NCBI GenBank assembly: GCA_028292305.1
Contig: JAQGMQ010000920.1
Coordinates: 1 to 33,529, forward strand
DNA from: Rhodoferax sp.
GTDB lineage: Bacteria; Pseudomonadota; Gammaproteobacteria; Burkholderiales; Burkholderiaceae_C
Length of the DNA: 33,529 nt
Direction of reading: 5' to 3'
Position numbers and translations under genes: made by a program. Shown here in pieces: positions 8,164 to 16,903 of the stretch; positions within the stretch are counted from its first letter, which is position 1; each line of letters starts with the position of its first letter. Below the pieces are notes generated by a model. It was not told the DNA's origin, ran no database searches, and saw only the letters and a list, made by a program, of their open reading frames with translations.

Positions 8164-9393
8164 GTGCAGAAAAAATCGATCACACCTTCCCAGCGCCAAG
8201 CCGAGCTCCACAAGGCGAGGGGTCTCAAGATGGCTCGGTCCGCCCATGCCTACGTGCGGGGAAACACGACAAAATTCTACGAATGGCTCGACGCGAACCA
8301 AAAGGCGGTGTTGCCCGATGGCCCCCCAATCTGGATATGTGGCGACTGCCACATTGGAAACCTCGGGCCCGTGGCAAATGCCGATGGGGACATCGAAATT
8401 CAGATTCGTGACTTCGATCAAACCGTGATCGGCAACCCAGCTCACGACCTGATCCGGCTTGGACTGTCTTTATCCATGGCGGTACGGAGTTCGGATCTGC
8501 CGGGGGTTACAACCGCGCTGATGATCGAGCAGATGATGATCGGCTACCGGAAGGGTTTCCATCCCAGAGCTGAAACCAATATGAACGAAGCCCGACCGGA
8601 ATCGGTACATGTCGCCCTTAAGGAAGCCAGCCGTAGAACGTGGCGGCATCTTGCTGCGGAGCGTGTAGAGGGAAGAACCGTTCGAATTCCGCTAGGGTCG
8701 CGTTTCTGGAAAGTGGGCCAGGAAGAACGAGACGAAATCGAAGCCCTGCTGCAGCAGCCAAAGTTGGTCTCGACGTTGCGCCGTATCTCGGCCGATGCAT
8801 CTATTGAACTTCTCGACGTGGCTTACTGGAAAAAAGGGTGCAGTTCGCTGGGCAAGCTCCGTTATGCAGCGATGGTTGACGTGGGTGGCCGCGCGTCGCG
8901 TGGCCGCGATCTGTGCCTGGTCGACATCAAGGAAGCGGTCAAGGCCGCGGCACCGCGCTATGAAAGCGTCGAGATGCCCCACGAATATGCCCAGCGCGTC
9001 GTGGAGGGAGCCCGCAACCTGTCGCCCAACCTTGGCGAGCGCATGGCTGCAGCGCGATTGGGCAACCGGTCTGTCTTCGTGCGGGAGTTATTGCCTCAGG
9101 ACCTGAAGCTGGAAATCGAAAACATCACGCCCGATGAGGCCAGGCGGGCCGCCCGATACCTGGCGCGTGTGGTCGGCCGCGCGCACGCTCGTCAGCTGGA
9201 TGACGCCGCCCGGCTAGCGTGGCGCGGCGAACTGGAGCGCGGCAAAAGCAAGAGCCTAGAGGCGCCATCGTGGTTATGGAACAGCGTCGTTGATTTGGTA
9301 GGCACCCATGAAAGGGGCTACCTGGATCATTGCAGGAGGTTCGCCCTTGAGTCGGCTCGGAAGATCAAGGAAGTTGAAATCCAGCCTGCATGA
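8164..9393 (+). CDS. DUF2252 family protein
   Basis: This 409-aa protein is a short-form DUF2252 member. It shows the conserved opening MARSAHAYVRG (23-33), the loop WICGDCHIGNLGP (57-69) with D61, H63 and N66, then IQIRDFDQTVIGNPAHDLIRL (residues 79-99) with D83 and D85. The GDxHxxN and DFD motifs resemble the catalytic loop and metal-binding Asp of aminoglycoside-phosphotransferase-like kinases, so a phosphotransferase fold is plausible; no substrate is known. The start is a GTG with only a weak purine-rich site before it. A later ATG at 8230 would remove part of the conserved opening, so GTG is preferred. A YihY-like gene follows 46 bases later and may be co-transcribed. Confidence 0.85.
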   Translation: MQKKSITPSQRQAELHKARGLKMARSAHAYVRGNTTKFYEWLDANQKAVLPDGPPIWICGDCHIGNLGPVANADGDIEIQIRDFDQTVIGNPAHDLIRLGLSLSMAVRSSDLPGVTTALMIEQMMIGYRKGFHPRAETNMNEARPESVHVALKEASRRTWRHLAAERVEGRTVRIPLGSRFWKVGQEERDEIEALLQQPKLVSTLRRISADASIELLDVAYWKKGCSSLGKLRYAAMVDVGGRASRGRDLCLVDIKEAVKAAAPRYESVEMPHEYAQRVVEGARNLSPNLGERMAAARLGNRSVFVRELLPQDLKLEIENITPDEARRAARYLARVVGRAHARQLDDAARLAWRGELERGKSKSLEAPSWLWNSVVDLVGTHERGYLDHCRRFALESARKIKEVEIQPA

Positions 9394-9439
9394 GCGCTAT
9401 GCGATTTTGTCCGCATCCCTACACAGCACCATCATCAAC

Positions 9440-10351
9440 ATGAAACTCACTCGCCTCTTCGATCTCTGCAAAAAAGCAGGCATGGCCTGGATCGATGATT
9501 TCGCGCCGAGTATGGGCGCAGCGATCAGCTACTACACCATGTTTTCGCTTGCGCCGCTTTTGGTGATCGTCATTGCAGTGGCGGGCGCTTTATTTGGCGA
9601 CGAGGCTGTACGCGGTGCTTTGACGAGCCAGTTGCAGGGCACGATCGGCCGTGAGGGGGCCGCAGCAGTTCAGGACATGATTGCGAGTGCACATGAGCCA
9701 TCCAAAGGCATCATCGCCGGTAGCATCAGTATTGGATTGTTGGTTATCGGCGCGACCACGGTGTTCGCCGAACTTCAAAGTGCACTCGACCGCATTTGGC
9801 ATGTCCCCGAAAAAGCCAAGCCGACCGGCCTTTGGGCCATCCTGCGGGCGCGGGTGCTGTCATTTGGCCTGATTTTGGGGTTGGCCTTTTTGCTGATCGT
9901 ATCGTTGCTGGTCAGCACCGCGGTATCAGCCATTGGCGGCTGGGCGGGCGGCCTGTTGCCAGCGTGGGAACTCCTTCAGCAAGCTTTGAACATAGCAATT
10001 GCCCTAGCGATAAGCACTGTGCTTTTCGCGATGATTTTTAAATTCATGCCGACGGTACCCATCCGGTGGCATGACGTGTGGATAGGTGCCTTCGTGACGG
10101 CGGTGCTGTTCGAGGTTGGGAAAACCGGGATTGGCTTGTATCTTGGCAAAAGTGGCGTAAGTGATTCGTTTGCCGCTGCGGGATCTCTGGTTGTAGTCCT
10201 CGCATGGGTGTATTACGCCGCCCAGATTTTCCTGCTCGGTGCCGAGTTCACCAAGGTTTACGCTGACGAGCATGGCTCGGTGGAAGGAAACAAAGCTGTC
10301 AGCGCGACCAAGGATGCTAAAAAAGTCGCTCAGACTGGCACTGCAGCGTAA
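9440..10351 (+). CDS. YihY/UPF0761 family inner-membrane protein
   Basis: This 303-aa protein belongs to the YihY (UPF0761) family of six-span inner-membrane proteins, once misassigned as ribonuclease BN. Typical features are the N-terminal DFAPSMGAAISYYTMFSLAPLL (residues 16-37), where the ISYYTMFSLAPLL core is characteristic, the patch ALDRIWHVP after the second span, and the C-terminal SLVVVLAWVYYAAQIFLLGAEF (residues 246-267) followed by a polar, Lys/Ala-rich tail. I chose the ATG at 9440 because an upstream start would lie inside the DUF2252 gene. No clear ribosome site precedes it, so it may depend on translation of the DUF2252 gene. The biochemical function of the family is unknown. 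Confidence 0.9.
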   Translation: MKLTRLFDLCKKAGMAWIDDFAPSMGAAISYYTMFSLAPLLVIVIAVAGALFGDEAVRGALTSQLQGTIGREGAAAVQDMIASAHEPSKGIIAGSISIGLLVIGATTVFAELQSALDRIWHVPEKAKPTGLWAILRARVLSFGLILGLAFLLIVSLLVSTAVSAIGGWAGGLLPAWELLQQALNIAIALAISTVLFAMIFKFMPTVPIRWHDVWIGAFVTAVLFEVGKTGIGLYLGKSGVSDSFAAAGSLVVVLAWVYYAAQIFLLGAEFTKVYADEHGSVEGNKAVSATKDAKKVAQTGTAA

Positions 10352-10402
10352 GACGGCTGTGACGACTAGCTCCTCCCTTCGCGCGTACCTGCCTCGCCGC
10401 TA

Positions 10403-10588
10403 TCAGGGCAGCTTGATGCAGGCTGACTGCCAAGGCGGCAACGAGGCAACAGGACGCGAGCGGTCGCATCTCGCCTTGGTCTTTTCATCGTCCGGCAGAT
10501 TCCCAAGGTTCATAGTGACAGGCGCACGGAAATCCCTCTGACAATTGGGGTGCGTTTCACGATGTTTCTTCTCAAAAGCCAGCCACAT
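10403..10588 (-). CDS. possible small Cys-containing protein
   Basis: A 61-residue frame starts at an ATG five bases from the divergent plus-strand frame at 10594. It has three cysteines and a plausible C-terminus (LPPWQSACIKLP). A stop codon sits just upstream, so it cannot be extended, and there is no good ribosome site. It may be a real small gene, a truncated remnant, or chance. Confidence 0.25.
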   Translation of the reverse strand: MWLAFEKKHRETHPNCQRDFRAPVTMNLGNLPDDEKTKARCDRSRPVASLPPWQSACIKLP

Positions 10589-10593
10589 AAGTC

Positions 10594-10821
10594 ATGTCAT
10601 TGAAATTATTGATGCGGATTGTTGACCATGGGTGCCCCTTCCGCACCATCGATCAAACCGAGATTATTCACATCGACACGCTCAAAGCGGCAGGGATGGT
10701 CGAGGCGGACGTGCCCCCGGCTAAGTCCGGTGTGTACAGCGGGGAAGCGGTTGTCCATTCGATCACCCCTGTTGGCCTGAGCATCGATCAGTCCATGCGG
10801 CGTTCAGGACGCATCCCCTAA
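10594..10821 (+). CDS. small hypothetical protein
   Basis: This 75-residue frame contains HIDTLKAAGMVEADVPP and a C-terminal SITPVGLSIDQSMRR. The helix-turn pattern around LKAAGMVEA resembles the end of a winged-helix fold, but the match is too short to name a family. A second ATG at 10612 (MRIVDHG) is an alternative start. Neither start has a strong ribosome site. No signal peptide or membrane span is seen. Confidence 0.4.
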   Translation: MSLKLLMRIVDHGCPFRTIDQTEIIHIDTLKAAGMVEADVPPAKSGVYSGEAVVHSITPVGLSIDQSMRRSGRIP

Positions 10822-10863
10822 CCGATCGCCGCAGGGGCTAGCTTTTTGATGCGTGAGGCGGAG

Positions 10864-11178
10864 CTAGACCAACTCCCCATCTTCGTTTCGGCGCCTTCGT
10901 TGCGTCCTTTCCAGGGCCAGTCGGGCGGCGGGTTCTTGTGCGTTACGGCTTTCGATGCAGTCCAGCAAAAACCGCTCGATGGCCGCTGTTGGCCGGTCGG
11001 CTTGAATAAATACCCGGACCCCCGCGCCTTGCCCTGGCGTCGTTTTTAAATTCAGACCAGGCCAGCGGCTCAAAAACAGCTGGCTGAGGGACTGGTACTC
11101 CCTCCGGTTGTTTTCGCGTGTGTCGGCTGCAGCTTCATCGCTGCTGCGTCGTCGATAGACCCAGAAGAGGTGGTGCAT
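10864..11178 (-). CDS. hypothetical 104-aa basic protein
   Basis: The frame starts at an ATG with a weak GGAAAA site and encodes a hydrophilic protein. Its C-terminal half looks helical (AAIERFLLDCIESRNAQEP, then an Arg-rich ALERTQRRRR). A middle piece, GLNLKTTPGQGAGVRVFIQA, could be a beta hairpin. I recognise no family. It lies convergent with the 75-aa frame at 10594, and nothing downstream helps with function. The base composition suits coding, but the support is only moderate. Confidence 0.4.
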   Translation of the reverse strand: MHHLFWVYRRRSSDEAAADTRENNRREYQSLSQLFLSRWPGLNLKTTPGQGAGVRVFIQADRPTAAIERFLLDCIESRNAQEPAARLALERTQRRRRNEDGELV

Positions 11179-11221
11179 GCTGTTTTCCAAAAAAACGCAT
11201 GGTAGGTAGTACGCAGGGCTT

Positions 11222-11255
11222 GTCCTGTAGGAATTTTTTGAATTTCTCGCAGGAC
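11222..11255. repeat. imperfect inverted repeat (hairpin)
   Basis: Outer arms GTCCTG (11222-11227) and CAGGAC (11250-11255) are perfect. Inside them GAATTTTTT and GAATTTC allow further A/T pairing. There is no T-run directly after either arm, so this is not a standard terminator. It lies about 45 bases upstream of the 10864-11178 frame and could be regulatory. Confidence 0.4.
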
Positions 11256-11269
11256 GGTTTTGACTTACA

Positions 11270-11285
11270 CCTGAGCTAGCTCAGG
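11270..11285. promoter_or_regulatory. 16-base perfect palindrome, possible operator
   Basis: CCTGAGCTAGCTCAGG is perfectly symmetrical with no spacer. It lies 15 bases from the hairpin at 11222-11255, in the intergenic region upstream of the minus-strand 104-aa frame. A dimeric regulator site is possible; no regulator can be named. Confidence 0.35.
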
Positions 11286-11478
11286 CGGCGGTAATCCACA
11301 GCGAGATGACGGTCAGCGCCAAGCTAAGGGAGGGGCGGCGCGTGCTCCCTTGGGATTCAAGCGCATAAAGACCCACACTTATCTATGCACTGTTCTTCAT
11401 TTGTACTTGGCCAGAGGGCACTGGAAACGCGACCGCGATCCTGCACAATCTGGAAATGTTGCTGACTGCTGATGGGCT

Positions 11479-11628
11479 GTGTGCCCAAACCCGATCGAAA
11501 CAGCCACCCCCAGCCCGGAGCTAATTCAGGAGCTGGCGGCCCGCGGATTCACGGACTTTCGGATGCTTGGGGGCGTGCTATGCGCCGTGAAAGACTTCAA
11601 CCCAAACTGCGCCCGGAATTATTTGTAA
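11479..11628 (+). pseudogene. short frame, possibly a truncated conserved gene
   Basis: A 49-residue frame from a GTG encodes SPELIQELAARGFTDFRMLGG followed by a short tail ending CARNYL. The opening recalls small uncharacterised proteobacterial proteins that start with a similar IxxLAARGFTxFR segment and then continue for 30-50 more residues. Here the reading stops early, so I call it a likely truncated copy. This is from memory of the pattern and is weak. Confidence 0.3.
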
Positions 11629-11790
11629 CGGAGTGGGCTACCTGGTTTTTGGGGGAACGTAGAAATCTTTCCACTGTGGAGCTTTGCGTAGCCACCTCAA
11701 GTTGGTAATTGTCGGGATATTGAAAACGCGATTCGGTCCCCGCTGCGTACCAGCGCAAGCGGGTCGCCGGCCGCCACCTCCGGCGCAGAG

Positions 11791-11914
11791 CCGACGCTAA
11801 TTTGAACTGAGCAACCACTCCCAACATCTCTTCAGCCTGGCTGTTCAGGCTACTGGCCGCAGCCGCCATGTCCTCGACCAATGCTGCGTTCTGCTGCGTG
11901 GCCTGGTCTTGCAA
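11791..11914 (-). pseudogene. 3' fragment of a methyl-accepting chemotaxis protein
   Basis: The minus strand encodes QDQATQQNAALVEDMAAAA, then SSLNSQAEEMLGVVAQFKL. This is the standard C-terminal end of a chemoreceptor signalling domain, just after the hairpin tip. Nothing upstream (beyond 11914) continues the receptor: the sensor, membrane and methylation regions are missing and no start codon with a ribosome site is present. It is a truncated remnant, useful as evidence of rearrangement here. The rest of 11629-12274 holds no gene I can support. Confidence 0.75.
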
Positions 11915-12141
11915 TCAAGAGGCAAGCCGCTAAGCAGGGGCTACTAGAAAGCTAACGGATATCTATGTCCTTTCTGTGTTTCGATGCGGCCTGCATTACC
12001 GTAATGGAGGAAGAGTCGTCCCTGGTCGCATGGAGTCCCCGACGGCGCCCATCTCGCATGCGTCCAGGGCGCCCCACCGGCGCCACAGTCCTGGCCTCAG
12101 TTTTTTGCATATCGAAGATGACAACATTAATTTGCCAACCC

Positions 12142-12166
12142 AAGCCAAGCCAAGCTAAGCCAAGCA
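12142..12166. repeat. AAGCC pentanucleotide tandem repeat
   Basis: Five units of AAGCC, the third and fifth with one change (AAGCT, AAGCA), lie about 110 bases before the 1497-aa c-di-GMP gene. Repeats like this can change copy number by slippage and alter promoter spacing. Confidence 0.7.
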
Positions 12167-12274
12167 GTTCCGGGGGGAGGGTTGCATCGGATTCGGTAAG
12201 CTCATCAGCGCGTTTACCATATTAGGTACCCTTCAACATACGGCACACGTCATGAGCTACAGAAATGTTTACGC

Positions 12275-15200
12275 TTGCACGAACGGGTGAGTTATTTGAG
12301 TGTCCCCGTGCGTATTCGAGGAATCGTAGATTCCCTGGAAAAATCACTCAGAGCGGTAGTGGGTGGTTTCCTGATGGGCCGCCTGCGTAGATCGGAGGCA
12401 CAGTACAGGCTGCTTTTCGAAAGCAATCCTCAGATGATGTGGGTTTGCGAAAGCCAGACATTGGCTTTTCTGGAAGTCAATGAGGTGGCCGTTGTTCATC
12501 TGGGCTACAGCCTCACCGAGCTGCAAAAGATGCGACTGCCGTCCCTTTTGGATTGCTCAGCGCCAAGCTTTGTCTTCGAGCCAAACGCCGACACAGGCAT
12601 CGATACGGACGAAAGTCGAATTGATGCTTGCCCCGGCGTGGATCAAGTGGGGCATCACTGCGTGCTTCGCACAAGGCAAGGAAGCGCGTTGGACGTGGAA
12701 ATCCGTTTCAGCCGCATCCGCTTCAAAAACCGACCCGCGTTGATGATGCATGCACTCGACATTACCGAACGAGTTCGGGTCGGCCATGAGGTACGACGGC
12801 TCGACCGGGCGCAGCGGATGCTGAGTGCATGCAACGAAGCCGTCATCCGTGCTACGGACGAAGCGCAGCTTTTACGGCAAATCTGCGAGATAGCGGTTGA
12901 CATAGGTGGATACCTTCTGGTCTGGGTCGGTTTTGCGCAGGACGACGAACACAAAAGCATTTCGGTCGAAGCCGCGGCCGGAGAAAAATCGGCTCTGATG
13001 TTCCGTCAGCGCGGATCTTGGTCCGGCGATATTCCCGCCGGACAAAATGCCGCTGGCAGGGCGATCCGCACCGGGGAAATCGGGGTGATTGCCGACGTTC
13101 ACGACGACCCGCATTTCGAATTGTGGCGGTCGTTTGTGGATACCGTTGGCCACCGTGGGCTCATCGGCTTGCCACTGCGCGATGCCACGCGAACGTTCGG
13201 CGCTTTGACTCTCTATGCGCCGGACGCCTTGCACATCAGCGAACAGGAGTCGGTCCTTCTCGAGGAACTCGCCAACGACCTCGCTTTCGGCATCAATAAC
13301 CTGCGGTCGCTGAACCGCCAGCGTCGGCTCAGCGACGCAGTACTCAAGGTCGGCGCCGCGGTCTCGGCGCAGGTGGGCGACCAGTTCTTCAAACGCCTCG
13401 TCTCCAGCCTTGTGGATGCCCTGGAAGCGCAGGCAGGTCAGGTAGCGGTCCTGCTGCCTGGCGACCATCCCAAAGCAAGGTCGCTCTATGCGTCGGTGAA
13501 AGGAAGCGAAATTCCCGGCTTTGACTTTGATCCCCGAGAAGGTCCCTGCGGTGAATATCTTGGTCGCGACGCTTGGAGTGTCATTTGCACGCCGGGATAT
13601 GACTACCCGCAGGAAAGATTCTTTGCGCGCTTTCCGGCCGAGAGCATCGCAGTCAGACGTCTGGACAACGCCCGAGGCGAGCCCATCGGTTTCTTGCTGG
13701 TGGCTTTCGAAAACCAGCTGGGGGAGTCTGAATTCGTCGATGCCCTGCTGCGGATCTTCGCCGCGCGAGCGGCGTCGGAGTTGGAGAGATTGCAATCGGA
13801 CGCACGCCTGCGAATCCAGGCTTCGTTGTTGGACCAAGCGCAGGATGCCATTCTGGTCAGGGATCTCAACCACCACATCACCTATTGGAACCAAGGTTGC
13901 GAACGTCTTTACGGTTGGGAATCGCAGGAGGTTCTAGGGCGGTCGGTTCCAGCTTTGGTCTACAACGACCCGGCCGTATTTCATGCGAAAACAAACGAGG
14001 TGATCGCGCACGGGGCGTGGAGCGGCGAACTGATTGAACGGCGTAAAGATGGCGTGCAGATCATCGTGGAAGCCCGGTGGACCCTGCTGCGCGGTGACGA
14101 CGGGCAACCCGTCTCCATCCTGGGTATCAATACGGACATCACCCGCAGAAAAGAGGCGGAGGAAGCCGTACACAGGCTGGCATTCTTCGATGCCCTGACA
14201 GGGATGCCCAACCGTCAAATGTTCAACTTAGGCTTGCAACAGGCGGTTCGATCAGGCCACTTGTCCGGTCTGTGGGGCGCACTTTTGTACGTCAACATCG
14301 ACAAATTCAAGGCCGTGAACGAACAGCTGGGGCATGTCAAAGGAGACCTGCTCCTCCGGCTTGTTGCCGAGCGGATGACGGCCACGCTGGAGGGAAAAGA
14401 CACAGCCGCCCGCATCGGCGGCGACGAATTTCTGATATTGCTTGAACCGACGCACGCCGACCGAGAGGCTGCGCTGGGGTTCGCCAACGCGGTCGGCCAC
14501 AACATTCTGCGTAGTTTTGCCGTCCCCTTTGCGCTGGATGAATTTGAATACCTGGCCTCTGCATGCATCGGCATTGATGCTTTCCAGGGTTTGGAGACGG
14601 AACAAGGCGAACTCTTGAAGAGAGTTGACTTGGCCCTCTACCAGGCCAAGGCGGTGGGACGCGGGACGCTGCGTGTCTATGATCCGCTGCAGCAACTGCT
14701 TGTGGCGGAAAAAGCCACCCTTGAAGAGGAACTGCGCCAAGCGTTAGCCCTGAACCAACTGGCTCTGCACTACCAGCCACAAGTACACCGTGACGGGCGC
14801 CTGCTGGGTGCGGAAGCCTTACTGCGCTGGGTCCAGCCACGCCTTGGCAACGTGTCACCTGCGGTCTTCATCCCCGTGGCTGAGCAGTCCGGATTGATTC
14901 TTTCGATCGGGCAGTGGGTGATCCAGACGGCTTGCACTCAGCTCAAGACCTGGCAAAGCCGCCCGAGCACAAAGCAACTGCTCCTTTCTGTCAACGTAAG
15001 TGCTAGCCAGTTTCGCGATGACGGTTTTATCGACCAAGTCGCCTCAGCCATTCGTAACAGCGGCATCGATCCGGGAGGGTTGAAGCTTGAATTGACAGAA
15101 AGTCTCCTGGTTTACGACATGGAGGCTGTGATCACCAAGATGCACCTGCTCAAATCGCACGGCGTGGGACTTTCGCTCGACGATTTTGGAACCGGGTATT

Positions 15201-16768
15201 CCTCGCTCTCGTATTTAAAGAGAATGCCACTCGACCAGCTGAAGCTTGATCAGGCTTTTGTGCGCGATGTGATGACCGATCTGAACGATGCAGCGATTGC
15301 CGAGACCGTGATTGGACTGGGCCATAGTCTTGGCCTGATGGTCATTGCGGAAGGCGTCGAGCAGGCTGACCAACGTGCTTTTCTCTTTGAAAGCGGCTGC
15401 GATGGATACCAAGGCTACCTGCTCAGCCGCCCGTTACCGCTCGACCAGTTTGAATCATTTATGGCTGCCTACGGCGGTCGGACGCGTGCCATCAACGGAC
15501 CCGAGGCCTACGGCGTAAATCGGTCTCCACAACAAGAGCTCAGGGAACTGACAGAGATCATCGAACACACGCCAGACTATGTGTTTCAAACTGACGCGCT
15601 TGGCCGTGTGCAGCACCTGAATCCCTCAGCGAGGGCTGCGCTCGGGATACCGTTGCACGCACCAGTTCATGGTTTTAGCTTCCGTGATTTCTTTACCGCT
15701 GAGGCAGGGGAGACTCTTGACCGGGTCGTCATTCCCACCGTGAATACCACCGGATTTTGGATGGGCGAGACCGCTATTCTGGCCCAGGGTGAACGGCTAG
15801 TGCCAGTCAATCAAATGGTTATAGGACACCGCGATGCTGCCGGCCGCATCGTGCGATTTTCAGCCGTCATGCGGGATATTTCGCTCGATATCGAGTCTCG
15901 CCAGCGGCTGATGGAACAAACCGCAACGCTGCACTCAATGGCAGAGTCCATTCCCGCGATCGTGGCAGTAAACGGTCTTGACGAACGGTACCGTTTCGTT
16001 AACCGAGCATTCGAAGTCTGGTTCGGGAAGCCTCGGGAACTGATCGTTGGGCGCACCAGTCGGGACGTGCTTGGGGAAGAGGAGTACGAGCGCAGTCGAG
16101 CTTGGATTGAACAGGCGTTCGCCGGGGAGACCGTAAGTTTCGAGAAGCATTTCCCAGACCGCACTCCGCCTTTGCATATGGCAGTAAGCTTTATCCCTTT
16201 ACGACTGGATAATGGTCAGATCGATGGCTACGTGACCATGGCGCAAGATGTAACGCTACATCGTACGGAAGCCGTCCGACTGCACCAAATTTCTGAGCGC
16301 GATGCGCTTACGGGTCTTCTTAATCGGCGTGGTTTCGAGGCCTATTTAGACCGGGCGGTACAAGCGGGCAACGCGGGATCCCTGGCCTTGCTGTATGTCG
16401 ACCTGGACCACTTCAAGCCAGTCAACGACCAGCACGGCCATCCTGTTGGAGACGTTTTGCTGCGGGATTTTGCCAATCGACTGCGCAAAGTCGTGCGTCC
16501 GATGGACGGTGTGGCTAGGATGGGCGGGGATGAGTTTGCAGTGGTGCTCTATGGCGTGGCGTCCCTTGCTGACTGCGCACCTGTCGCGGAAAAGATCCTG
16601 GCCGTTGCCCGGCGACCTTTTCTGATAGCTCGCCTGCAGCTCACAATCAGTGCAAGTATTGGGGTGGCCTTCAACGCGAGTGACCAGGATGGTTGGGTCG
16701 GCATGGTCAGAAGGGCGGATGCCAAGTTGTACAGCGCCAAAGCCGCCGGCCGAGGTAGATGGGCTTAA
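12275..16768 (+). CDS. PAS-GAF-GAF-PAS-GGDEF-EAL-PAS-PAS-GGDEF c-di-GMP protein
   Basis: A 1497-aa cytoplasmic sensor enzyme with no membrane span. Order: PAS (about 38-168), GAF (180-345), second GAF-like (350-505), PAS (510-625), GGDEF 1 (635-800), EAL (815-1065), PAS (1090-1205), PAS (1210-1330), GGDEF 2 (1340-1497). The EAL domain has its catalytic set: E847, N907, E939, D969-D970, K990, E1026 and Q1046, so c-di-GMP hydrolysis is likely. GGDEF 2 is intact (D1376, GGDEF 1417-1421) with an inhibitory site, R1408-x-x-D1411. GGDEF 1 keeps GGDEF at 715-719 but has N674 where the first metal-binding Asp belongs, and no inhibitory-site Arg. The start is uncertain: TTG at 12275, GTG at 12287, or ATG at 12374 (MGRLRRSEAQ) just before the first PAS. 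Confidence 0.88.
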   Translation: MHERVSYLSVPVRIRGIVDSLEKSLRAVVGGFLMGRLRRSEAQYRLLFESNPQMMWVCESQTLAFLEVNEVAVVHLGYSLTELQKMRLPSLLDCSAPSFVFEPNADTGIDTDESRIDACPGVDQVGHHCVLRTRQGSALDVEIRFSRIRFKNRPALMMHALDITERVRVGHEVRRLDRAQRMLSACNEAVIRATDEAQLLRQICEIAVDIGGYLLVWVGFAQDDEHKSISVEAAAGEKSALMFRQRGSWSGDIPAGQNAAGRAIRTGEIGVIADVHDDPHFELWRSFVDTVGHRGLIGLPLRDATRTFGALTLYAPDALHISEQESVLLEELANDLAFGINNLRSLNRQRRLSDAVLKVGAAVSAQVGDQFFKRLVSSLVDALEAQAGQVAVLLPGDHPKARSLYASVKGSEIPGFDFDPREGPCGEYLGRDAWSVICTPGYDYPQERFFARFPAESIAVRRLDNARGEPIGFLLVAFENQLGESEFVDALLRIFAARAASELERLQSDARLRIQASLLDQAQDAILVRDLNHHITYWNQGCERLYGWESQEVLGRSVPALVYNDPAVFHAKTNEVIAHGAWSGELIERRKDGVQIIVEARWTLLRGDDGQPVSILGINTDITRRKEAEEAVHRLAFFDALTGMPNRQMFNLGLQQAVRSGHLSGLWGALLYVNIDKFKAVNEQLGHVKGDLLLRLVAERMTATLEGKDTAARIGGDEFLILLEPTHADREAALGFANAVGHNILRSFAVPFALDEFEYLASACIGIDAFQGLETEQGELLKRVDLALYQAKAVGRGTLRVYDPLQQLLVAEKATLEEELRQALALNQLALHYQPQVHRDGRLLGAEALLRWVQPRLGNVSPAVFIPVAEQSGLILSIGQWVIQTACTQLKTWQSRPSTKQLLLSVNVSASQFRDDGFIDQVASAIRNSGIDPGGLKLELTESLLVYDMEAVITKMHLLKSHGVGLSLDDFGTGYSSLSYLKRMPLDQLKLDQAFVRDVMTDLNDAAIAETVIGLGHSLGLMVIAEGVEQADQRAFLFESGCDGYQGYLLSRPLPLDQFESFMAAYGGRTRAINGPEAYGVNRSPQQELRELTEIIEHTPDYVFQTDALGRVQHLNPSARAALGIPLHAPVHGFSFRDFFTAEAGETLDRVVIPTVNTTGFWMGETAILAQGERLVPVNQMVIGHRDAAGRIVRFSAVMRDISLDIESRQRLMEQTATLHSMAESIPAIVAVNGLDERYRFVNRAFEVWFGKPRELIVGRTSRDVLGEEEYERSRAWIEQAFAGETVSFEKHFPDRTPPLHMAVSFIPLRLDNGQIDGYVTMAQDVTLHRTEAVRLHQISERDALTGLLNRRGFEAYLDRAVQAGNAGSLALLYVDLDHFKPVNDQHGHPVGDVLLRDFANRLRKVVRPMDGVARMGGDEFAVVLYGVASLADCAPVAEKILAVARRPFLIARLQLTISASIGVAFNASDQDGWVGMVRRADAKLYSAKAAGRGRWA

Positions 16769-16868
16769 ATGTCGCCAGCAAAGGCGTTCGCCATGCGACG
16801 GCTGGGCAATTTGCGTCGGCATCATCAGCTTCAAGTGGTCCGATTTATGTCGGATGCGCACCAAGCTT

Positions 16869-16903
16869 GAGTTGCCGAGTTGCCGAGTTGCCGAGTTGCC
16901 GAG
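16869..16903. repeat. GAGTTGCC 8-base tandem repeat
   Basis: Four perfect copies of GAGTTGCC plus a partial fifth (GAG) lie about 100 bases after the 1497-aa gene. No gene covers them. Between here and the IS remnant nothing else is recognised. Confidence 0.9.

Noticed and set aside
7672..8445. Long minus-strand frame of 257 residues
   Set aside because: It overlaps the start of the DUF2252 gene, has Arg/Ser/Cys-rich composition and no ribosome site. Only the short part at 7784-7920 has a homologue, and that part is described as a decayed copy.
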